Source: an uncultured Candidatus Melainabacteria bacterium
GTDB lineage: Bacteria > Cyanobacteriota > Vampirovibrionia > Gastranaerophilales > Gastranaerophilaceae
Assembly (NCBI GenBank): GCA_934754425.1
Contig: CAKVIN010000013.1
Coordinates: 1-64,000 of the forward strand
Direction: 5' to 3'
DNA length: 64,000 bases
Each line of letters opens with the position of its first letter. Position 1 is the first letter of the stretch. The notes beneath the pieces are model-generated. The model saw only the letters and a program-made list of their open reading frames with translations. It ran no database searches and was not told the origin of the DNA. A program made the position numbers and the translations under genes. This document shows, piece by piece, positions 44,796 through 51,020 of this stretch.

Positions 44796-44984
44796 ATGGC
44801 AAGAGTACTAATTTCAATGCCCGAAGAATTTTTAGACAGAATCGATCAAGTAGCAGAAGGAGAAAACAGGACTCGTTCCGAGTTAATCAGAGAAGCATTG
44901 AGAAGTTATATGTATAAAAGTCGAGTAAAAGCTAACACTATGGCTGGTAAAAATGCCGCTATTTTAGAAGCATTACTGGATTAG
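44796..44984 (+). CDS. Ribbon-helix-helix DNA-binding protein
   Basis: From ATG 44796 (AAAGGAG 9 nt upstream) the protein is 62 residues: ARVLISMPEEFLDRIDQVA is the ribbon and first helix and NRTRSELIREALRSYM the second helix of a CopG/MetJ-type ribbon-helix-helix. It resembles the N-terminal domain of NikR but lacks the metal-binding half. No toxin gene is adjacent, so it is more likely a stand-alone regulator. Confidence 0.85.
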   Translation: MARVLISMPEEFLDRIDQVAEGENRTRSELIREALRSYMYKSRVKANTMAGKNAAILEALLD

Positions 44985-45097
44985 AAAAATACATAGTATG
45001 AAAAAGATTTAGGCATCCGTTGGATTTTGCAGATATTATTTCAATCTGCAATATCTGACAGAGAAGCGGAAAAAGGAAAAGGATTTTAGGTTTAAAT

Positions 45098-45124
45098 AAC
45101 GCTGCATTTTTGTAGCGTTTTTTT
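45098..45124 (+). terminator. Terminator after the ribbon-helix-helix gene
   Basis: AACGCTGCA pairs with TGTAGCGTT (one wobble), TTTT loop, followed by TTTTT. Confidence 0.8.
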
Positions 45125-45126
45125 AT

Positions 45127-45132
45127 TATAAT
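45127..45132 (+). promoter_or_regulatory. -10 element giving a leaderless pabBC mRNA
   Basis: TATAAT directly after the terminator T-run; 6 nt (AAATTT) then ATG 45139. No Shine-Dalgarno sequence. Confidence 0.55.
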
Positions 45133-45138
45133 AAATTT

Positions 45139-46689
45139 ATGCAAATATATTCTGACAAATGTTTTGAAAATCCGATTGAAATAATTTCTGCTGAAGGTGA
45201 CTTAAAATCTGCTTTTGAAAGAATTGAAGAACTTAGAAAAAAATATTATCTTCTCGGATATATCACATATGATTTTAAAAAATTATATTTTGAAGTTTTT
45301 GATAAATACAAAAAATATACTCCGAATTCTCCAAAACAACTTGGAACAATCATTAAGCCGATGATTTCAAAGGAACAATACGTTTGCGCAATCAATAAAA
45401 TTAAAGAATATATTGCCAATGGTGTGACGTATGAAGTTAATTATACATACCCATCAGAAGTTTTGACTAACTTAAACGGACTTGAATTGTATGAAGCAAT
45501 TTTAGAGAAGCAAAAAACGCCCTATAACACTTTTTTAGAAACAGACGATTTAACTTTGCTTTCTTTTTCTCCGGAATTATTTTTTAAGCTTGATGGAAAT
45601 AAAATTTTAACAAAACCAATGAAAGGCACTGTTCCTTGTCTTAATGACGGTAAAGACGAAGAAAGGCAGGATTTTCTTTTTAACGACGAAAAAAATCGTG
45701 CTGAAAACATTATGATTGTTGATTTGTTGCGTAATGATTTGGGAAGGATTTCTAAAACCGGTACGGTGCAAGTAGATAAGCTTTTTGAAATCGAAAAACA
45801 TCCGACAGTTTTTCAAATGACATCAGAAATATCCGGAGAATTGGAAAAGGATATTACTCTTTACGATATTTTTGAGGCAATTTTTCCTTGTGGTTCAATT
45901 ACCGGAGCGCCTAAAATCTCTACAATGCGTGTGATTGAAGAATTAGAGCCTTTTGAACGCAATCTTTATTGTGGAGCAATAGGGTTTTTGTCAGCTGATA
46001 TTGCAGAATTTTCAGTACCAATTAGAATTCTGTACGGCAAAAACAATAAATATAATTATCATGCCGGCGGAGCAATTGTTTGGGATTCTACTGCAGAAGA
46101 CGAATGGGACGAAACACTTGTTAAAACAAAATTTCTTCAAACAGATTTTCAGCTTATTGAAACAGCTGTTGATGATTGGGCAAGACATGTTAAAAGGATG
46201 AAAAAAACCGCATTAGAATTGGGTTTTAAGTGGAACGAGGATATTGAAAAAATAGGAATTAAAGGTTTGACACGTGTTTTGTTGAATAAGAATGGGGATT
46301 TTGAAGTAGAGTATAAAAAGTTACCGGAAATAATACAAGGCAAACAAAAAGTTAAATTAGGTAGAAAAATTTCTTCCGCCAATCCTTTTCTTTATCACAA
46401 AACGACAGTAAGGGAAGGGAAGCCGAAGGATTGCTTTGATATTATCGAAATAAATGAGCGTGGCGAGATTACAGAAGGAACTTACACTAATATAGCTGTT
46501 GAAAAAGACGGAAAACTTTATACTCCACCAATTTCCTGTGGATTACTTGGTGGAACTTATAGAGAAAAATTGATTGAAGAATGTAAATTAGAAGAAAAGA
46601 TTTTATATCCTGACGATTTAGAACGGGCAGAAAAAATATTTTGTTTTAATTCTGTTCGTAAACTTGTAGAGGTGGAATTATGCTCATAA
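45139..46689 (+). CDS. pabB: Aminodeoxychorismate synthase component I / aminodeoxychorismate lyase fusion
   Basis: The 516-residue protein joins PabB (about 1-335) to PabC (about 345-516). PabB shows KPMKGTVPC, IMIVDLLRNDLGRI, PCGSITGAPKI and YHAGGAIVWDS of the chorismate-binding fold. PabC, a PLP enzyme, has GLTRVLLNKNGDF, a YHKTTVREG lysine and EITEGTYTNIAVE with LLGGTYREKLIEE. Together with PabA it makes p-aminobenzoate for folate from chorismate. Fused pabB-pabC is known in some bacteria. The mRNA looks leaderless. Confidence 0.93.
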   Translation: MQIYSDKCFENPIEIISAEGDLKSAFERIEELRKKYYLLGYITYDFKKLYFEVFDKYKKYTPNSPKQLGTIIKPMISKEQYVCAINKIKEYIANGVTYEVNYTYPSEVLTNLNGLELYEAILEKQKTPYNTFLETDDLTLLSFSPELFFKLDGNKILTKPMKGTVPCLNDGKDEERQDFLFNDEKNRAENIMIVDLLRNDLGRISKTGTVQVDKLFEIEKHPTVFQMTSEISGELEKDITLYDIFEAIFPCGSITGAPKISTMRVIEELEPFERNLYCGAIGFLSADIAEFSVPIRILYGKNNKYNYHAGGAIVWDSTAEDEWDETLVKTKFLQTDFQLIETAVDDWARHVKRMKKTALELGFKWNEDIEKIGIKGLTRVLLNKNGDFEVEYKKLPEIIQGKQKVKLGRKISSANPFLYHKTTVREGKPKDCFDIIEINERGEITEGTYTNIAVEKDGKLYTPPISCGLLGGTYREKLIEECKLEEKILYPDDLERAEKIFCFNSVRKLVEVELCS

Positions 46690-47435
46690 TCGATAATTAC
46701 GACTCTTTTACATACAATATTGTTCAATATATAAAGATTTTGGGCATTAATTCGATTGTAATAAAAAACGACGAAATGAGTTTGGAGGAAATTAAAAAGC
46801 TCAATTTTTCACGCATAATTCTTTCTCCAGGGTGGGGAAATCCTGATAATTCCGGAGTTACGATGGAAGTTATTGATTTTTATAAGGATAAATGTCCAAT
46901 TTTAGGTGTTTGCCTTGGTATGCAATGTATTGTCAAATATTTTGGCGGAGAAATTATGAAAGCGCCGGAACCATTCCATGGTAAAAATTCAGAAATATTT
47001 TTTGATGAAGATTTTGAGCTGTTTAAAGGATTTAAACAAGGATTTAGTGCAACGAGGTATCATTCATTGATGGTTAAGATTGCCCCCTCACCCCATTTTT
47101 CTGATTTTCAAGCTAACGCTTTCAAATCGAAAAATTACCCCTCTCCCACAAGGGGCGAGGGGAGTACAAAACAATCTCGTGACTTTCCTACGTGCGTAGC
47201 ACCTCCCACAAGGGGCGAGGGGAGTACAAAGCAATCTTGTGACTTACCTACGTGTGTAGCACCTCCCATAAGGGGCGAGGGAGAGGCTCAAATTACTGCT
47301 TGGACAAAAGATAATATTCCAATGGCTTTAAAGATAAAAGATAGACCGATTTTTGGTGTGCAATTTCATCCGGAAGCAATTCTTACTGATAATGGTATTG
47401 ATATTTTCAAAAATTTTTTACAAATAGAAATGTAA
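46680..47435 (+). CDS. pabA: PabA/TrpG-type glutamine amidotransferase with a repeat insertion
   Basis: The 251-residue protein is a class I amidotransferase giving ammonia to PabB. It has DNYDSFTYNIVQYIKILG, the nucleophile loop LGVCLGMQCI (Cys), and VQFHPEA (His-x-Glu); relatives are about 190 residues. The extra length is an insertion (about 140-205) between RYHSLMVK and ITAWTKDNIPMAL, a surface loop in relatives. The insertion is a 60-bp (20-residue) repeat, with two full copies and a partial third, in frame and without stops. Catalytic residues are intact, so it is probably functional. It overlaps pabB by 10 bp. Confidence 0.93.
   Translation: MLIIDNYDSFTYNIVQYIKILGINSIVIKNDEMSLEEIKKLNFSRIILSPGWGNPDNSGVTMEVIDFYKDKCPILGVCLGMQCIVKYFGGEIMKAPEPFHGKNSEIFFDEDFELFKGFKQGFSATRYHSLMVKIAPSPHFSDFQANAFKSKNYPSPTRGEGSTKQSRDFPTCVAPPTRGEGSTKQSCDLPTCVAPPIRGEGEAQITAWTKDNIPMALKIKDRPIFGVQFHPEAILTDNGIDIFKNFLQIEM
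47143..47282 (+). repeat. 60-bp tandem repeat inserted in pabA
   Basis: CTCCCACAAGGGGCGAGG recurs at 47143 and 47203 and, slightly changed, at 47263. Each unit carries a CCC-ACAA-GGG hairpin and a CTACG-TG-CGTAG palindrome. G+C is about 55% by my count, far above the surrounding gene. Confidence 0.85.
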
Positions 47436-47477
47436 CAAATTACACTTATTCTACTACTGGATTGTTACATTTTTTTA
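47428..47477 (+). terminator. Terminator of the pab operon
   Basis: AAATGTAACAA pairs with TTGTTACATTT around a 23-nt loop and is followed by T-rich sequence; the pabA stop lies within the left arm. Confidence 0.7.
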
Positions 47478-47525
47478 TTCTTTATTATACAATAGTTTTA
47501 AGGTTTGTAAGCACTTGAGGTAAAA

Positions 47526-48206
47526 ATGTTTAATGAAATTAAAACTCACGAAATAACTGTCGATATTGTAATTTTGACAATTAAAGATGATGCGTTGCAA
47601 GTTTTACTTGTTAAAAGGAACAATGAACCGTTTAAAGATAAATGGGCAATTCCGGGTGGATACGTAAGAATGTCAGAAAATCTTGATGAAGCGGCAATGA
47701 GAGTTTTAAAAGAAAAAACTAATGTTGATAATATTTACCTTGAACAGCTTTATACATTTGGCGACCCGCTTAGACACCCTGTATCCAGAGTTATTACTTG
47801 TGCATATTTTGCGCTAATCAGAGCGGAAGATTTTAATGTTATTACAACCTCAGAACTTGCTTGGCATAAGGTTTCTGATTTACCGCCTTTAGCATTTGAC
47901 CACAAGGAAATTATTGAATACTCACTTAAACGTACTCGTGAACGCTTGGAAATGTGTCCTGTAGCGTATCAATTACTTAATGAAAAATTTACTTTGACTG
48001 AAATGCAAAAAGCTTACGAAATGATTATGGAAAAGAAATTGGATAAGCGTAATTTCAGAAAAAAAGTTATAACAACTGATGGTTTAAGAGAATTGAACGA
48101 GTTTTCTAAATCATCATCGAAACGACCGGCTCGTTTGTACACTTTTGATAATATCAAATTGAATTCAAAACGTGCGCATTTTATTAAAAAAGCAATCAAA
48201 AAATAA
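47526..48206 (+). CDS. NrtR-like Nudix-HTH regulator
   Basis: The 226-residue protein has an N-terminal Nudix domain (about 10-145) and a C-terminal winged helix (about 150-226; LLNEKFTLTEMQKAYE, FRKKVITTDGL). This is the NrtR architecture, which senses ADP-ribose or related sugars and represses NAD genes. In the Nudix box the region after the x7 helix reads RVLKEK instead of RE-U-x-EE, losing two catalytic acids, so it probably binds ligand without hydrolysis. No NAD or sugar operon is adjacent; secG follows 42 bp downstream. Confidence 0.85.
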   Translation: MFNEIKTHEITVDIVILTIKDDALQVLLVKRNNEPFKDKWAIPGGYVRMSENLDEAAMRVLKEKTNVDNIYLEQLYTFGDPLRHPVSRVITCAYFALIRAEDFNVITTSELAWHKVSDLPPLAFDHKEIIEYSLKRTRERLEMCPVAYQLLNEKFTLTEMQKAYEMIMEKKLDKRNFRKKVITTDGLRELNEFSKSSSKRPARLYTFDNIKLNSKRAHFIKKAIKK

Positions 48207-48247
48207 AAAGGTCGGAAAAAAATATTAAAATACCAAAAGGAGAATAA

Positions 48248-48472
48248 ATGTTAACAATTTTTTGGACAATATTAGTTGTATCAGCTCTATTATTAATCGT
48301 ATTAATACTTATGCATTCACCAAAAGGTGATGGAATCGCAGGGATAGGCAATGCTGCTCAAGTATTTTCTTCACAAAAAAGTGCAGAAAAAGGTTTAAAT
48401 AAATTAACCGGAATCGTAGCAGCAGTATTTATCGTTTGTGTATTTTTGCTTGGTTTTGGCATAATCAAGTAA
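48248..48472 (+). CDS. secG: Preprotein translocase subunit SecG
   Basis: The 74-residue protein has two membrane helices (about 4-20 and 53-72) separated by the conserved SPKGDGIAGIG-N-AAQVF loop. SecG assists protein export through SecYEG. AAAGGAG precedes the ATG. Confidence 0.95.
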   Translation: MLTIFWTILVVSALLLIVLILMHSPKGDGIAGIGNAAQVFSSQKSAEKGLNKLTGIVAAVFIVCVFLLGFGIIK

Positions 48473-48484
48473 TTGTGAGGAAAA

Positions 48485-49252
48485 ATGCTTAATCAATTTT
48501 CAAGAACCGAACTTTTGTTAGGAAAAGACGGCATAGAAAAGCTTGCCTCTTCTCGTGTTGCTGTTTTTGGTATTGGTGGAGTTGGCGGTTATACGGTAGA
48601 AGCTCTTGCAAGAAGCGGTGTTGGAACTTTTGATTTGATTGATGATGACAAAATCTGTATCACAAATATCAACAGACAAATTTATGCTTTAAGAAGTACC
48701 GTTGGCAAATATAAAGTTGATGTTGCAAAAGATAGAATTTTAGACATCAATCCTAACGCAGTTGTTAACACTTATAAAACTTTTTACACTCCGGAAACTG
48801 CTGATGAATTTGATTTCAGCCAGTATGATTATGTAGTTGATGCGATTGATACGGTAGTTGGAAAACTTAAAATAGTTGAAAAAGCTAAAGAAGTTAAAGT
48901 TCCTGTAATTTCTTCTATGGGTGCAGGTAACAAGATGAATCCGACTATGTTTGAAGTTACTGATATATTTAAAACTTCTGTTTGCCCGCTTGCAAAAGTT
49001 ATGCGACAAGAACTGAAAAAAAGAAAAATCAGAAAACTTAAAGTAGTGTATTCAAAAGAAATTCCGATTAAACCGAATGATGATATTGAAATCAGTTGCA
49101 AAAAACATTGCGTTTGCCCTCCGGGAACTGTGAGAAAATGTACTGCCAGAAGACAAATTCCGGGAAGTAATGCTTTTGTGCCTTCTGTTGTCGGTTTAAT
49201 TATTGCAGGCGAAGTTGTTAAAGATTTGACTGAATTTGATAAAAAAAATTAA
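48485..49252 (+). CDS. tcdA: tRNA threonylcarbamoyladenosine dehydratase
   Basis: The 255-residue E1-like enzyme cyclises t6A37 of tRNA to ct6A using ATP. It has VAVFGIGGVGGYTVEALARSG (nucleotide-binding), the DDDKICITNINRQ region, SSMGAGNKMNPT and the C-terminal CPPGTVRKCTARRQIPGS segment of the CsdL/TcdA branch. It lies 12 bp after secG. Confidence 0.92.
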   Translation: MLNQFSRTELLLGKDGIEKLASSRVAVFGIGGVGGYTVEALARSGVGTFDLIDDDKICITNINRQIYALRSTVGKYKVDVAKDRILDINPNAVVNTYKTFYTPETADEFDFSQYDYVVDAIDTVVGKLKIVEKAKEVKVPVISSMGAGNKMNPTMFEVTDIFKTSVCPLAKVMRQELKKRKIRKLKVVYSKEIPIKPNDDIEISCKKHCVCPPGTVRKCTARRQIPGSNAFVPSVVGLIIAGEVVKDLTEFDKKN

Positions 49253-49267
49253 TTATTTTATTTTTTG

Positions 49268-49308
49268 TTGTAATTACAATTGAAGTGGTAAAATCGACGT
49301 GTTATAAT
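49268..49308 (+). promoter_or_regulatory. Promoter and palindrome of the rubrerythrin gene
   Basis: TTGAAG (49280-49285) and TATAAT (49303-49308) are 17 bp apart. A perfect 12-bp palindrome TTGTAATTACAA (49268-49279) abuts the -35, resembling a PerR/Fur-type site in position and base content. A hairpin (CATTGAG/CTCGATG) lies in the leader. Confidence 0.65.
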
Positions 49309-49368
49309 CAGTTTTGTAAAGAGAAAAACATTGAGAAATCTCGATGTTCAAGATGAAAGGAATAAATT

Positions 49369-49914
49369 ATGGCAAAATACGTATGTTCAATTTGTGGTTA
49401 TACTGCTGAAGGTGAAGCACCTGAAAAATGTCCTGTTTGCGGAGCTGCAAAGGAAGCTTTTGTATTAATGGCTGATGATAATAAAAATTATGCAGACGAA
49501 CACAGAATTGGTGTTGCAAAAGATGTTGATGCAGAAGTTCTTGAAGGCTTAAGAGCAAACTTTATGGGCGAATGCACAGAAGTTGGTATGTACCTTGCAA
49601 TGGCAAGACAAGCTGACAGAGAAGGTTATCCTGAAATTGCAGAAGCATTCAAAAGATACGCATTCGAAGAAGCTGATCACGCTTCAAGATTTGCGGAACT
49701 TCTTGGAGAAGTTGTTACTTCTTCTACAAAGAAAAACCTTGAATTGCGTGCAGAAGCTGAATTTGGTGCGTGTGACGGCAAGATGAAAATTGCTAAACGT
49801 GCTAAAGAATTAGGTTTAGATGCAGTTCATGATACAGTTCACGAAATGGCTAAGGATGAAGCTCGTCACGGCCGTGGATTCGATGGCTTATTAGCTAGAT
49901 ATTTTGGAAAATAG
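49369..49914 (+). CDS. Reverse rubrerythrin
   Basis: The 181-residue protein has a rubredoxin-like domain first (CSICGYTAEG...CPVCGAA) and then a four-helix ferritin-like diiron domain with glutamates in GECTEVGMYLAMARQADREG, FEEADHASRF and AKDEARHGRGF. This is the reverse order relative to classic rubrerythrin. It reduces H2O2 and O2 with electrons from NAD(P)H or rubredoxin partners in anaerobes. AAAGGAA precedes the ATG. Confidence 0.95.
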   Translation: MAKYVCSICGYTAEGEAPEKCPVCGAAKEAFVLMADDNKNYADEHRIGVAKDVDAEVLEGLRANFMGECTEVGMYLAMARQADREGYPEIAEAFKRYAFEEADHASRFAELLGEVVTSSTKKNLELRAEAEFGACDGKMKIAKRAKELGLDAVHDTVHEMAKDEARHGRGFDGLLARYFGK

Positions 49915-49943
49915 GATATAGTGTATACTTTATAATATACTTG

Positions 49944-49973
49944 AAAAGGATGGCTCAAAAAGTCATCCTTTTT
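49944..49973 (+). terminator. Terminator of the rubrerythrin gene
   Basis: AAAAGGATG (49944-49952) pairs with CATCCTTTT (49964-49972), followed by T. Confidence 0.85.
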
Positions 49974-50004
49974 ATATTTGGCTCTTACATTTGCCTAACT
50001 CATA

Positions 50005-50033
50005 TTGACAAATAGGAGTAAATAGTAAATAAT
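50005..50033 (+). promoter_or_regulatory. Promoter of small RNA candidate A
   Basis: A consensus TTGACA (50005-50010) and AATAAT (50028-50033) are 17 bp apart. The predicted start is near 50040. Confidence 0.7.
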
Positions 50034-50039
50034 AAAAAC

Positions 50040-50122
50040 ACAGGGTGATAGTTTCTCAAGCTATCAGATACCTTGTAGAGTTCTAAGTGGTGCTTACCTT
50101 TTTAGGTGGGTGCCACTTTTTA
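50040..50122 (+). ncRNA. Small RNA candidate A, about 83 nt
   Basis: From the predicted start the RNA has a bulged hairpin (ACAGGG with CCTTGT, then TGATAG with CTATCA around a 9-nt loop, GATA bulged 3'), the motif TAGAGTTCTAAG (50076-50087), and a terminator whose 9-bp stem AAGTGGTGC/GTGCCACTT encloses ACCT/AGGT and precedes TTTTT. No ORF of note fits inside. It matches the layout of candidate B at 31555 with compensatory base changes in the closing helix. Confidence 0.65.
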
Positions 50123-50219
50123 ATATGTTCAAAATCAAAAAGATTAAAAATAATGTCAAATTGATGTCGTTCATATTGACCTCATTTTACATCAAGCGGA
50201 GTAAGTTTAAATTCAAACT

Positions 50220-50305
50220 ACTAGTCCCATTTACCCCCTAGTCGGGAAACCAACCCGAGTTCTAAGATATATTGTTGATGGTTTCCGTTTCAAAAGATAT
50301 CTTTT
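50220..50305 (+). ncRNA. Small RNA candidate C, tentative
   Basis: ACTAG/CTAGT and CGGG/CCCG hairpins precede GAGTTCTAAG (50257-50266), the same ten bases as in candidate A. The terminator AAGATAT/ATATCTT with T4 begins inside that motif. GGAAACC (50245-50251) can alternatively pair with GGTTTCC (50280-50286), giving a competing fold. No clear promoter was found. Confidence 0.45.
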
Positions 50306-50571
50306 ACCCTGCAAAATTTATAATATAATAAATTCTATTATTTGTCGAACTCCTTAGAATTTACTTTCTTTTTATTTTATAACAATACAAAAACAAATAT
50401 TTTACTTCTATCATAAAAGCACGCAATATAACGAATCTATTGTTAACCAATATCATTCTGTAGATGAGGTTTTAAAATATTATCAAAATGCCATTTTTAT
50501 TAATCCTAAAATATGCCATTCAAATTATTATACATTATTATTGAGCATTCTATCAGTAATAATTAAATTTT
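50306..50571. other. AT-rich gap before skp
   Basis: No gene with a start codon and ribosome binding site is visible. A roughly 60-codon open stretch on the plus strand (about 50360-50565) lacks a start and may be a chance opening or the remnant of a TPR-like gene. Confidence 0.35.
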
Positions 50572-51006
50572 TTAATTACTGTTCAATTTTTGTATCAAGT
50601 CATTTGTAATATCAACACCGCCGGAAAATACGCTTCTTGCATCTAAAATTGCATCTAGTCCTTTTTCTAAACGAATTTTTTCCGTTACGGCATGAATTCT
50701 TGTATAAACTTGCTCTTCACGTTTTTCTCTAAACGAATTAAAAGCGTCTTCTTTCGCTTTCAATTCTATTCTAACAGTATCTTCAAACTTTTTTTTCTGA
50801 ACAGCAGATTCTATTTTATTAAACTCATTTTCTTTGTTTATCAAAAATTGTTGGATTTCATTGCTTTTTGTTTCAATTTCTCTCAAGCTTGACTTTGCGT
50901 ACTGATAATTTTCTACAACTCTATCATAATTTACATAACCTACTCCGCCTGCAAAAACAGGGGTACAAGCTAATAAAAGCAATAAAATATATAAAATTTT
51001 TCGCAT
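50572..51006 (-). CDS. Skp/OmpH-like periplasmic chaperone
   Basis: From ATG 51006 (GGAG 6 nt upstream) the protein has 144 residues: a signal peptide ILYILLLLLACTPVFAG, GYVNYDRVVENY at the mature N-terminus, a long charged coiled-coil (about 35-105) and a short C-terminal strand region. This is the Skp/OmpH pattern, which delivers outer-membrane proteins to BamA. It lies 14 bp after bamA, a classic neighbour. Confidence 0.88.
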   Translation of the reverse strand: MRKILYILLLLLACTPVFAGGVGYVNYDRVVENYQYAKSSLREIETKSNEIQQFLINKENEFNKIESAVQKKKFEDTVRIELKAKEDAFNSFREKREEQVYTRIHAVTEKIRLEKGLDAILDARSVFSGGVDITNDLIQKLNSN

Positions 51007-51020
51007 TCTATTCTCCTTGC

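Noticed and set aside
47143..47282. Possible CRISPR array, because of the regular 60-bp period
   Set aside because: The repeats are direct and nearly identical over their full length with no variable spacers, and they are translated within pabA.
50360..50580. Open stretch of about 60 codons resembling a TPR-like protein end
   Set aside because: No start codon or ribosome binding site, and chance open frames are common at this base composition.
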